A DNA stretch of 64,000 bases, taken from positions 26,288,001-26,352,000 of the forward strand of contig OZ316892.1 in assembly GCA_973895155.1 (NCBI GenBank). The letters are read 5' to 3'. Within the stretch, counting starts at the first letter, position 1. The number at the start of each line of letters is the position of its first letter. This document shows positions 36,268 to 46,972 of this stretch, one piece after another. Under the pieces are notes generated by a model. The model made no database searches and was not told the DNA's origin. It saw only the letters and a list, made by a program, of their open reading frames with translations. The position numbers and the translations under genes are program-made. Origin of the DNA: Marsupella aquatica (taxonomy: Eukaryota > Marchantiophyta).

Positions 36268-36278
36268 TTAGGGTTTAG
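36268..36278 (+). promoter_or_regulatory. Telo-box upstream of the snoRNA cluster
   Basis: TTTAGGGTTTA is the reverse complement of the plant telo-box AAACCCTAA. Telo-boxes are common in promoters of plant ribosomal-protein and snoRNA genes. Here it lies in a CT-rich leader-like stretch about 1.2 kb upstream of the first snoRNA and just outside the PIF element. Confidence 0.5.
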
Positions 36279-36399
36279 ACGCTACTCTTCTGCCGTTCAT
36301 AAAGTATGAAACGCGATTCTTCTTCACAGTCGAAATGTCATTCAGCTCTGATCAGTGGTATGGCGGATTGTGTTGCTCACGCCCTTCCTTCGAAATTAT

Positions 36400-36990
36400 G
36401 TTCCGTCCTTCGAGCAGTTTTGGTGCTGGTGCTCTCCCTCGCTCATGAATCGCTCTAGCGTGTGCTCCGTGATGATTCGCTCGACCGAATCTGATGCGCA
36501 GATTGTTCGACGGGACTATTTTCTGCACGACAGTAGTTCGCTGTTGTCCTTGCTCATGAATCGCCTTTGGTTTTCTTTCGTCTGTTTATCGGGTTGTTTT
36601 CGAGGTCGTGCTGCGCCCGCTCTTCCTTCGGGGTTATGTTGTGCCCTAGAGTAGTTTTGCTGCTTTTCTTGAGCATGAGTCGGTCTAGCGGTTTCTGTTA
36701 TCAGTGTCTTGACCGAATGCTATGAGGAAAATGGTGTGTCTTCTGTTTAGGATTTTTTTCGTTTTCCGGGGGACTACTTTCCGCACGACAGTAGTTTACT
36801 GTTTTCTTATCCCGTGAATCCCTCTGACTCAGTTTTTCCATCCGTGTACGCTTTGGGTCGAGCTCTGATCAGCTGAATGGTGCTTGACGCTGTATGTGAT
36901 GGTCTGCTTTCACACTTGCTCGGGGACTATCATTTTCACTTCAGGAGGCTTTTTTCTTCCTTGCCGATGATTCGCCCTAGGCCGTAGCTT
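36400..36990 (+). repeat. Degenerate tandem repeat, about 250-bp unit, upstream of the snoRNA cluster
   Basis: GACTATTTTCTGCACGACAG (36513) and GACTACTTTCCGCACGACAG (36771), each followed by TAGTT and GCTCATGAATCG-like or CCCGTGAATCC-like text, mark two units. A third, more diverged unit starts near 36925. CGACCGAATCTGATG and TTGACCGAATGCTATG are the matching blocks earlier in the units. Probably leader or intron sequence of a non-coding host transcript. Confidence 0.65.
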
Positions 36991-37445
36991 CCAGTCTCTT
37001 GACTGAGTTGGGCGCGCTCTGTGATTCTCTACCCAGAACTTCGAGTTCAGGTATCATTAGCCGCAGCTCAAGTCGGAACGTTCATGAGAGCTATCGTTAA
37101 GCGTGCTTGGGTATTGTCCACTGGCAGCCTGTCCTGTTCATTTCTCTTCCTTGCCACGCTTGAGGTGCTTCACATAGATCGGCTCCAAGCGAGGATGGAA
37201 GGAAGGTGGTGATTCGAGTCATTATCAACACGTATTTCAAGAGCTCGTCTTCTCTGTTCCTGCTGTGTTTTCTTGTGAGCTGTCTTCGTACCTGTTTGAT
37301 GGAAAGCGTAGGTGAAGGCTTTTGAGAAGCTTTTACAGGGACTTCCGATAATTTTGTTCCTCTTATGTGAGGCCCTGACCGCATTGTTATGATTGAGTCA
37401 GTGCTGCTCGAACTCCTGATCTGTTTTTTCCATTTAGTGAGCGTC

Positions 37446-37525
37446 GAAGAGGATGATGACTAATTTTGTTCAACACTTGGACTGATTTCCATGATGTCAA
37501 ATCACTGCGTTCTTTCTGACTCTTC
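37446..37525 (+). ncRNA. snoR9: C/D-box snoRNA, predicted 5.8S rRNA Am47 guide (snoR9-like)
   Basis: The terminal stem GAAGAG/CTCTTC (37446-37451, 37520-37525) encloses a C box ATGATGA (37453-37459), D' box CTGA (37482-37485), C' box ATGATGT (37491-37497) and D box CTGA (37516-37519). The sequence upstream of the D box, CTGCGTTCTT (37505-37514), is complementary to 5.8S rRNA AAGAACGCAG. The fifth base before the D box pairs with the A after GAAG, which is Am47 in Arabidopsis numbering, the site assigned to snoR9. The D' guide TTCAACACTTGG has no target I recognise. Length about 80 nt is normal. Confidence 0.8.
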
Positions 37526-37556
37526 AATGATTTTGTCGCCAATTTGTCGCCTTCTC

Positions 37557-37650
37557 TCGTCGTATGATGATCATCACACAACAATCTTAGGACACCTTCC
37601 TAGGCGGCGTAGCCACGCCGTCGATGAGAGTGAAATGTATCTGACGATGA
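37557..37650 (+). ncRNA. C/D-box snoRNA with 25S rRNA antisense element
   Basis: The stem TCGTCG/CGATGA (one G-U pair) flanks C box ATGATGA (37564-37570) and D box CTGA (37641-37644). ATCTTAGGACACCT (37584-37597) is complementary to the conserved 25S segment AGGUGUCCUAAGAU, the region served by U15/snR13-class guides in other eukaryotes. A strong internal hairpin, GGCGT-AGCC-ACGCC, separates this guide from the D box. The D' box is degenerate (CTAG). Same spacing of stem, single base and C box as the next snoRNA. Confidence 0.7.
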
Positions 37651-37713
37651 TCTCCATGAGAAGTTAATAGTTTTTGTGAAAGATACTCACGCGGAAGGTT
37701 AGCTTCCTATGGT

Positions 37714-37801
37714 GTCGCTCTCTTATGATGATCAAAACTTTCGTTCTACTGCACGAAAAAGAGTGAAGAAAAAAATGGAGACCTGAGCTGAAGAGAGCGA
37801 C
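37714..37801 (+). ncRNA. U59: C/D-box snoRNA, predicted 18S rRNA guide (U59/snR54-like)
   Basis: A perfect 10-bp terminal stem, GTCGCTCTCT/AGAGAGCGAC (37714-37723, 37792-37801), directly encloses C box ATGATGA (37725-37731) and D box CTGA (37788-37791). AACTTTCGTTCT (37736-37747) is complementary to the conserved 18S segment AGAACGAAAGTT and is followed by a D'-like CTGC. The predicted methylated base is the A of AGAACG next to the C, the site modified by human U59 and yeast snR54. The C' box is weak. Confidence 0.8.
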
Positions 37802-40500
37802 CAACAATTTAGTAGAATACAACTCCACAACACGGACGTGCGAACCCTCATAAAGTTTCCAGCCTCTTTCGGTTTATTACCGACTCAGGTCGGGAGATGT
37901 ACCGTTGAGAATTAATATTATTCCGCAGCGTGATTCTAAAGCATTGTGTGTGGGCCTGCTTGGAAGTGAGAACACCAATAAGGGTCAAACCGAAAGTTTA
38001 TTAATCTCAGCATGAACCCCTAAAACATTATCTCACTCTTGCGTCCTGGTCCACGGATCCTAACAGCAAGGTGCCACACCTCGTGAAGGAGGGGTTCAGT
38101 TTCATGTGGGCTGAGGTGATCACATCAAATCACCTCAAATCACATGGCCGAGGGATTTTGAAGCGGCTATGACTCATCTGCTCACGAGAAACAGCCGATG
38201 TGATTGAAGGATTGTGTATCGTTGAAGGATGAAACTAAATTGAACCTCTCCAAAAGCTGCCTTGATATTGCAGAGCTGTGTTCCCATACACAGGCGGGCG
38301 ATGATTGTCTGGTGTGCTGTTCACAGATTTTCGATAGCTTTCAAGAGTCCGTTCCCCAGACACGGGGTAAGATTATGAAGTCTATACTGTCTGTCTGGAT
38401 GAGGGCTCGTCATGATGTTCAAATTACAGATAGGCTTGTCAAGCCACCTTGTCTAGACTCCAATTGACATCCTCCGGGTTACAGCACTCTTCGTCCCTAG
38501 GCCGCCACAAGAGGCTCCTGAACTACACGAACCACACGTTGCTGGACTTTTGTGAGGCATTGGTCAATGAGAAAGCCACTTGCTGTGGCCAATGGGAACC
38601 GAAGTCCCAACTTGAGAAGCCACTTGGCTATGGCCAATTGATGGTGGGCTGACTCCACGACGTTGAAAGCTGCAAAGCTCCACATCTATGCCCATGTCAC
38701 TCACTATGCATTACTTCTAACATTAGATTTGGACCACTCAGCAGTTGGGGTGCTCTTTTGGGTCTAAAGGCCGCGTACATCTCTCCGAAAACAGGATAGC
38801 AGAACTCCATGCTGGTATCTGAAAAGAAACTTCTCCAACCGAATTGGGAGCCCAGGATCTAATTCACCTACGTCAGACAAGTGTTTGCCATACCGATCTG
38901 GGTAATCTAGAGGTGCAGATCAGCGTAATTGTTTTTCAATAAACTTGCGAACAAACCAGCGAGATCGTGTCCACGTGAACAGAGGATCACTGTAGCTCGT
39001 ACCAAACGTTTGTACACGCAATGTATATCTGGAATCATGAGAGCACGAACAGAGAACGACTGTAGCTCCTTCCAGCAGTTTGCTTTGGTTGTACAGTGCA
39101 CGCAATCATGATGAAGTCATATCCTCACACTATATTATTTGGTCGTGATAATGAGAGTAGTCAGTGGGCAACATCTGAAAGCTGTGGGCTGCTTCATCGG
39201 ATGTGTATATAGCTAGAACTGAGTAAGATTGTTTCATGACAGCTAAACTACAATTAGTCAGACCTGATCGGTTTTCAAGGCCTCTTCCACTTCCTGGAAG
39301 CAAATCCATCAGCTTTCTGTCACAATGCAGATCAGAAGTCACTTGGCAAATTATTGGCAGGGACTTGAACCTTTGTTTTCCGTGTCCCTTAATGCAGATG
39401 ACCACGTTCTGCGGTGTGGTAATTGACTTACGGAAATTTTTGCTCATTATATGTGACATGGGCGGCCCATCTGGCTACATGGAGAAGATTTATAGACGGT
39501 AAACCCAGCAATCCTTTCGCATGGAGCCTTGTAAGCTAGATTTCCGTTATTCAACTCGAGTTGCCTCCGTGTAGCTTTAATTCTTGTGCTTCAACCAACT
39601 CCCAAGATACAAGCAGTTTGTCGGCTTGCCTTCAATCTGTTGAACTCCGAGCATTGGGCAGCTCTCTTTATCATGTCGCCCAGCTGAAAGGTCTTGTGAA
39701 AAAGGTGCATTGGTTCAAAAGCTTCCTTTCTGGAAGAGGGCGAATTTTAGCAACTTGCATAGCCGCAAATTTGGGCGAGCTTCGGGAGAAAACGTTGCAC
39801 ATGTACAGCCCGGACACATAGTCAGATTTTGGTGCTGGATAGCCGCATTGGTGATGACAAGTTTTCCACTTGCTAAAGCACCCTCGGAGTCCGAAAGAGG
39901 CGGCAGCTGGACCCCAGCTGGCATTTGTAATAGCCTTTCGGTCCTTTCGGACGTGAGGGCCTTGCCTTAGCAATCATGAGAACAGAGAAGTACTGTAGCT
40001 TGCTTGAAATGAGAACAGTTTGCTTGAAATTTCCCACTCAAGTAAAGGTCCAGAAATTCAGTGTCTAGACGCGATTGTGACTGGAATGCTAGGAAGTGCA
40101 TCTTCCACAGCAGCATATTAATAGGCAGTCCATTGTGATATAAAATGAAATTAAGTTCCGATGATCACCAAACTGGTGGGTATTCAGTTATCTATTGCGA
40201 CTAAGAAAGGTTCAATTCACACACATCTGACCGGTAATGGCGACAGAGAATTACAATTCTGTGGACGTATCCCAAGAAATTCAACTAGTCAACCCTTCTT
40301 CAGACCCAATCACAGTTAATTAAAGTGAGTGGTGTGTAAAGTGTAAACGATCTTGGTGGGAGTCATCTGGAAAAACCTCAGGCATAGCAACAGGCAGTGA
40401 TTGGGCTGACGTCTGTCTGTCCACTACTTACGCAGTCCGAGTCAGCCGCAAGGTACTCGTTATCCTCATTTCCTCTTGGGTCTCATATATATCACGTAGG
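37802..40500. other. No gene recognised; small local duplications
   Basis: Short open frames (for example 38204-38467 and 39561-39821) lack recognisable domains. AAGCCACTTGCTGTGGCCAAT-like blocks repeat at 38572 and 38619, and a GAACAGAGAA...ACTGTAGCT block recurs near 38979, 39049 and 39972. Confidence 0.45.
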
Positions 40501-40507
40501 TTACGGA

Positions 40508-40587
40508 TATCTTTTGGTCTCAGTCTCATGGATGACTGAGATATCCGTCAATGATAATCATGAGAAAAACGCTGAGACCAAAAGATA
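40508..40587. repeat. Inverted repeat with 16-bp perfect arms, candidate foldback RNA
   Basis: TATCTTTTGGTCTCAG (40508-40523) and its exact complement CTGAGACCAAAAGATA (40572-40587) flank a 48-nt loop. A transcript would form a stable hairpin. The arm length is short for a miRNA precursor, and pairing outside the core is imperfect, so a MITE remnant is equally possible. Confidence 0.7.
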
Positions 40588-41164
40588 CGGAAGCTAGTGG
40601 GCTGTTCAGATAATACTCTTGCACGGAGTTATGGGCCACTGAGTAATTGATGCCCATATCGTTTAGCACAATTGCAAAATGGACTTGGTGTTTCTCCAAA
40701 TATTCTCTTCGCATCGTTGTAAAGCGCTTGCTGTGCATCTTGTACTCACTTATTTCTTTGAATCACACAAAACCATTCATTTCAGTCTCATTTGCGCTCA
40801 GCTGCCCCATTTTTGTCCATACTCTTTCTTCGTTTTTCAATCTCCATTTCAACTGGTGTAGATAAAATTAAAGTAAGGCAACGGCCCCCACCATGATTGT
40901 TTGTCTGTGATAATAATTATTGCAGGCCTTTCAACTGTTGAAAGGATTGCATGCCCCGGTTGAACGTAAATAGTCATGGACAGTTCTCCGCGTCACTAAA
41001 GAAGCATGGCATTCGAGCTCAGTCACCAAATTGAGCCCCCGTGATCCTAGCCTTCTACGGTACTACTGATCTGATCGATGAATGCTGCAATCATTGGGAA
41101 TGGATTGGGCAGAGCAAGTGTGTATATATGTAGGTCCTCCCGTCATTGGAATGAATTCCGAGAT

Positions 41165-41345
41165 CGAATGATTCCACGAACACGAGATAGGCGGTGAATT
41201 GCGAGACTGTAGATCGCTCGATCAGTCTCTTTGATCGAGTCTTTGATAGCATGTTCGAAAGGTTCCACAAACTCGAGATAGGCCGTCAGTATCGAGACTG
41301 TAGGTCGCTCGATCAGTCTCGTGGATAGACAGTCTCTCACTGGTT
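41165..41345 (+). repeat. Diverged tandem duplication, about 92-bp unit
   Basis: GATTCCACGAACACGAGATAG...GAGACTGTAGATCGCTCGAT is repeated as GGTTCCACAAACTCGAGATAG...GAGACTGTAGGTCGCTCGAT, followed in both by CAGTCTC. Confidence 0.8.
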
Positions 41346-42591
41346 CTGGATCCAGTTTTTCGGGGTGATGAGGATCGAAATCATTTTGTACACAGTCAGG
41401 TCGAGCTAACAAAAAGTCATTCAAACGCTCAAAGTCTCCATTTCATTAGTTGAACTTTTGAGTTCAATGCATTCAGTTGGTGTGATCGTTATTGTTGGTA
41501 AGATTGATACACTTGGACCTGTGTAAATGCATACGCGGGAATGAGTTACAGGATTGAGAAACGCTGATGCTGTGACTGTGGAAACGCGCCCTCTCAGCAG
41601 TCAAGAGGGACTCAAGTGGGTGACTCACTAGTGTTTCTCAACCTTGTGACACTTTGCTGTGCATGCACGACAATCATTGAAAATGGCAAGTTTCTGCACT
41701 CACGGTCTGAATCGTCATTCAATTGCTTGGCCTACACTCGTGCATCAAATTCTAGCGTGCATGCAGACTGAGAAGCGATTAAATGTCGTACACATGACTG
41801 TGATATCATTCTTTGTTCGTAGATCGAATGAAGTGAGTGTCGTGAGTGTTTCTCAATCTTGTGACACTTTGCTTTGTATGCACACGGATCAATACACTGG
41901 AATGTGCAGTTTGGGACTCCCATCTAAACGAGTGATCAAGTTAGCGATTGAATCAGTGAGCATTGGGCCTTTTACGGAGTTGTACCGAGTACTGACTGTC
42001 GAGCAAGCGAATTCATTTAGGAGAGTGCTTTCTCTCTCGAGAATACTGTGCAGCGTCCACTTGTTTAACTTGAAGATAACAGTGGATCATTCGATACTCT
42101 ATATAATTGGGTCGAATCTACTGCTGCCTAAGACGTTCAATGTGAAGATTCGTCAGAACATGAGTGTGTGCTCGTCGATTGAAAAGATGGCGGTTTCGTG
42201 AATTTGGCACCGATCTCTTTACTTGGTGAGACCTCGGGAGGGGAGGTTTCCAGTCTCTCAGTATTAACTCAAAAGTCCTATGTCACATTGTCTGCCATTT
42301 CACGGGCTACATTGGCCCAATCGAGTTGACTATGGTCTACCTGCTCGGTTGCTATAAAACTATATATTACTAGCCCAATGTCCATGTGTTGTATAATTTA
42401 CTTTGTAGTGTTGTCATTGCGGAACTGTTGTTATTACTGCCATTAGCCTGGATGCAAGTTCTTCGAGCATAGTTGAGAGATGAGTACATTCAAGCCACCG
42501 AGCCATTTTCATAGACTCACCCTGCCCCCAATCTTCATTTCCAGTCGCACCCAAATTTCAGTTAAGGCCCTTGAATCACGATCTAGAGGTT

Positions 42592-42668
42592 CACTCTGGA
42601 CAGTAGGTGTTGAAGAGCAGCTTTTGATTACACTCTGGACTGCAGGTGTTGAACAATAGCTTTTGATT
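42592..42668 (+). repeat. 39-bp tandem duplication
   Basis: Two adjacent copies of CACTCTGGAC...AGGTGTTGAA...AGCTTTTGATT differ at a few positions. Confidence 0.85.
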
Positions 42669-43187
42669 GTAATCACATAGTTAGATTCTGTCATTGTACA
42701 AATGTTATTCTTGTGGAAAGTGTGTCATTGCAGTGATGTTGTCAAATGATGTAGAAGTGATGCATAAGCATGGGGTAGGAAGGCACAAATGGGTTGGGAG
42801 AGTTGGGGAGAGAATCGGGGAAGGGTTAAGGTGAAAGCCTAAATGAGACTAATTGAGAGGGGGGCAGGTCTAGCAAGGGTGGTGGGCAGAAGAAAGGTAG
42901 ACCAGGTCCCCCCTTTTGCTTCCCACCCACCACAACTGGTAATTAGTTTCCCCTTTTTTGATGTTCACTTCCCACATTTGTTTCAGGCCTTCCTTGGGTT
43001 GCTACAGGGCCAGATTCCTCCTCTGATTGTCACCTCCCCATGGCTTTGAGAATCTAATAGGGTGTCTCAAGCAGATGCAGGAAATCTTTGTCCGCAACCC
43101 TGGCCTAACTTCCAGGAAGACTTAATTCAGGGGGTATTGGGTTTGAGATGGGTCACAACAAGCATCTGCGGGTTAACTCAACATCAT

Positions 43188-43446
43188 TAGGGCATCTCAA
43201 AGCTTGGAAATTATGGATGATGGCATTTGGTCATACACAAAAGGTCATAACTTTTTCGCAACTTTGTATAAATTGTTTGTTTCTGTTTTTTCTTTCACCA
43301 GCTTCTACGACAAATGGTTATGGCATAAGACCAATCCTTATGGCAAAAGGTTATGGACTTTGAATTCTTGAGTCCATAACTTTTTGTGTCCAAAACCCAT
43401 AACTAGAGAGTTAAGGTACATCAATTGCCAGCTTTGAGACGCCCTA
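43188..43446. mobile_element. MITE, TAGGGC(A/G)TCTCAAAGC terminal inverted repeats
   Basis: The left end TAGGGCATCTCAAAGCTTGG (43188) is matched by the inverted right end CCAGCTTTGAGACGCCCTA (to 43446). The 259-bp interior has further internal complementarity (GGTTATGGACTTT against GAGTCCATAACTTTT). A second left-type end, TAGGGTGTCTCAAGC, lies outside at 43058, perhaps from a nested or truncated copy. Same family as 10977-11316 and 53070-53246. Confidence 0.75.
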
Positions 43447-43449
43447 TTG

Positions 43450-46400
43450 ATTTCTCATATTTGGTCATTTTCTGAAGGGCACTGATGATTCTCGAACGGT
43501 GCTAACATGTCTTTTTGGCAGTGTGATATTCTCCCAACACAGATGTGCAGACCAATTTTTGGCGCGGATGCGATTACACTGACTGCCCAATTTAGTAGCT
43601 CTTTTCGGGAACCACTCATTTTCAACCCCCCAACCTGGCTGGCAGCACTCCAGTCGCATAAATCTTCTGAGGACTGGAAGGGTTGAAATGCCCGGATGGC
43701 TGCCAAAAAAGTGCCTCCATTTGACCTCCTGTCCTTTTTTGTATTCTCCCCCTTTTCATACCTACCTTTCCCTTTTCCTTTTCCTTTATCATTCCCTGCT
43801 TTTCTTAATTTTTAATTTTTTTAAAAACTCCTGGGTCCTCTCTATGAGTTGCAAGATGGGGAATCTCTCCACTGTCAGAGCAATTTGGTTTCCATCACTT
43901 TTGCTTCCATGTTGAAACCAAGTCGCCTACCAAAAGAGACAGAATTTGGAGCACAGAATAGTTCAAGTGGGCCATCTACAGTAGCTTCATGGTGGCAGAA
44001 AGTGCACATACTTAGCCTTCAATTGGGCCCCTTGGTCAACTTCCCAAGGAGCCCTCTAAATCTACAACTTCATCATATTGTGAGAGTGTTGTCTGTTAAA
44101 TCATCGCCCATTGCGGTTTGTGTGCATTTCGAGCCATCTCCTTTTTCCTTTGTGACTACTAGTGGGTCTCAAACCTAGGGCTCATGAAAAATCCAGGATA
44201 TATCTGTGTTTTTGTCCCAAAAGTAGAGCCCTGTTGCTATGAAAGGGGTGCACCTTGAGAGGCTTGTCCTTGCCCATTTTGGAATAACTTATTGGTGAGC
44301 TTCGAAGGTGGGTTTTACAGGCTGTCAGTGTCTTCCTTCATGACATGTCTCAATGTCCTCCTTTACCTCTAATTCCCTTCTCTCAGCTCAAACAAGGCTT
44401 CCACCATCGCCATTCAAACAACAGGAAGGGTGAAGAGAGCAGTAGACATGGACAATCCTGTGGCTTTGATTGCCATTGCCAAACCTGACTCCACCGACTT
44501 GTCATATGTTGATTTGACAAAATTGCAAGACTCACCAGTATTTGATTTACTGTCAGATTCAACGATGGCTGCTTCAATTTCAGGTTGTGGAACTCCTGCG
44601 GTAGTGCGATCTCCTAGGTCTCAGCCTTTCGCGCTACATAAAACAAGATCTCATCCAATGCCTGTGACATTTTAAGGCAATAGTGCAAGAACTACGAGTG
44701 TATTCATGGAAGAAGATTGACAAGTCATAAATCATTTATCAAGAATATGGATAAGACAAGTAGGTTGCTAAGATTGCTCTTTAGATTGTCCTTGATCCGC
44801 TGGGAGTTAGATATGGGTGGGTCCGCTGGGTACTTCCCCCTGATTTGGGGTTTTGTTGGGTTCAGGGGGCCTTTTGGGAGGTTTGTCGTTTTGGTATTGT
44901 TCCTATGTGGCTCTGAGATTCTGCAACTATGGATTGGGTTAGGGTTATGGGTTTGCTTTTTTTCTGACCACCATGGAGGCGTTGTGTCTTGGAATTGCAC
45001 TTAGTGCTATTTTGTGTTCCCCTTCCCACGGGCTATTGCGGGTTTATATTAAATTTTATAAAAATCACCCTTTAAGGAAGAATATGGACAAGTTTAGAAT
45101 CAGGGTAAAAATTGAACTTGAGAGTGACGCCAATGAAGTGCACAATCTGCAGATTTTAATCTTCAAAACAAGTGTAGATAGTTCTTCCATTCACTCGACT
45201 AGCACTCAATCTGGATGCCAATTTGAACAAGCAGATGTTACCATAATCACAAATTGGCTTAAAAACCAGCTGCAAACAACAAAGTATGGCCAAAAGTATG
45301 GTGTCCTTAAGTGTAATTTAGGATGGTGTTTGCGATACATGGAGGGAAAGTGAGGCAAAGCTTCTTGAAATGGACCTTGTAGAAGTGAGACACTAAGGTA
45401 CAAATTACCATGTTTAGTGATCAAAAGAGATGAAAGCTAGGATGTGAAATGAAATATTCAGAAAGGAAAGAATTTCCTTACTGTAATCTATTCAGTACAT
45501 TGGAGAGTGGAGATTTGATTCTGATTACGAAGGTGTGTGGATACAATTGTATCCATCCTTGGGGAGCTACATGTGGGATGGGTTTGCATTGCATGAGAGG
45601 GAAAACTGTGGTGAAATTTGTGGATAACTAGTCTCCGGATAGAATCTAGCTACAATATGTGACAGAGAAAGATCTATCCAATTGGAGATTCTTTAGTCAC
45701 AAGGTCATAAACCACCATTGGCCATATAAAAGGAGAAGTGTCCAATACTTCTCCCTTTTTCATATTCCTCTCCTGTAAGATGAGACTATGGTCCCTTGTT
45801 GTAGGAAAGAGTACTAAAAATGGTGAAATCAGGTGTAACCAGGTTTTTGTCATGGCTAGTGCTCTTTAAGAGGCATGGAGCAAAGTGAGGGAACTCAGCA
45901 TCAGAGTGATCCAAATCATTAAGGGAAGGCAAATGCAGTATGATAGATATTGGATCATTTGTAATCATTCACTCAAATGAGACAACATTTGAAATCCAAA
46001 TGGACAATTTGGTTTACAGAACAGATTGAAAGCTCTGTATGATTTGATGGCTTCATAAGTCTAATTGAACTTGAGAGGAAGTAAATCCTATTGGCCTCTG
46101 TGGCTGTTACTTTCAAATGTGGGCAGCTCTAGACTGTATACAAGTCCAGTTGCGGCGGCCAGTCCATGCGCTCCCCGGTCGAGGTGCACTGCCTAATGTA
46201 ATCCTGACTTCAGCAAGTCATAACATGAGATCTTGAGATTCATTGCGGATGTGTCGGTGTTACACTCATGCTGACTTGGTGCTCATCTCTAGTTTATGGG
46301 GTCTGGTTTCTCAGCAAATTTTTGATATGACAACTTCCATACCTTAGTTTCCTTGGCTAAAGAGTAGTTGCAAGACACGTTGCAACACCATTAGCCAAAA

Positions 46401-46760
46401 TCTGTCAGTCATCCTTGAAGCTAAGGAGATATGACAGGCTAGGAAAATTAGGTAATCAGTATTTCTAGCATCTTCTCCTTTCACAAAAGGTGACTCCACC
46501 CAGGCAACCACAAAATATCCTTAGAAATGAATATTGAAGGCTGTCCTTAAATTTTAAGGAGATCTGATATTCAGAAATTAATCTTGGAGAGTTAAATAAT
46601 CAATATTAGAAGCATATTCTCCAGCCAAGGTGACACTGGCCCCCCTGGTGTATGCTGAAGCCATCTCCCATCCTCGGAGAATTAGATAATCAATGGCATC
46701 GGAGATTGTGCACCTTCACACTCCTAGGAGAGCTCTTGCTCCGAGAGCTAGAAGTGGAGT
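43450..46760. other. No gene recognised
   Basis: An 81-codon frame at 44430-44675 contains DSPVFDLL, faintly like the DSPVF motif at the start of CPP/TSO1-type proteins, but nothing else supports a gene. The remainder shows no conserved coding sequence. Confidence 0.4.
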
Positions 46761-46972
46761 TGACTCCGTTCGTTCAAGGAGTCCATCAACTGGTGCGTTA
46801 ATCAATGTTGTCAACAGTAGAATATACATGCACCTTCCTTCTTAGAACTAGGTGAGATCTACATGCTGACTCCGTTCGTTCAAGGAGTCCATCAACTGGT
46901 GCGTTAATCAATGTTGTCAACAGTAGAATATACATGCACCTTCCTTCTTAGAACTAGGTGAGATCTACATGC
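46761..46972 (+). repeat. Perfect 106-bp tandem duplication
   Basis: 46761-46866 and 46867-46972 are identical copies starting TGACTCCGTTCGTTCAAGG and ending GAGATCTACATGC. Lack of divergence implies a recent event or an assembly duplication. Confidence 0.9.

Larger units (their letters stand above)
40600..43050. other. No gene recognised; several small tandem duplications
   Basis: A 180-codon open frame (41659-42201) shows no known domain. Local duplications lie at 41165-41345 and 42592-42668, and two TTTCTCAA(C/T)CTTGTGACAC blocks recur at 41633 and 41850. Confidence 0.45.

Noticed and set aside
36467-36493. Additional C/D snoRNA near a GTGATGA...CTGA pair
   Set aside because: The boxes are too close together and no terminal stem forms. 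The segment is part of the leader repeat.
39114-39185. C/D snoRNA-like ATGATGA...CTGA arrangement
   Set aside because: No terminal stem between the flanks and no guide complementarity recognised.
41659-42201. 180-codon open frame
   Set aside because: No recognisable domain, no splice-consistent neighbours, and it crosses a local duplication. Probably chance.
44430-44675. Possible N-terminal exon of a CPP/TSO1-like protein because of DSPVF
   Set aside because: The match is five residues. No CXC domain or further exon is found downstream.
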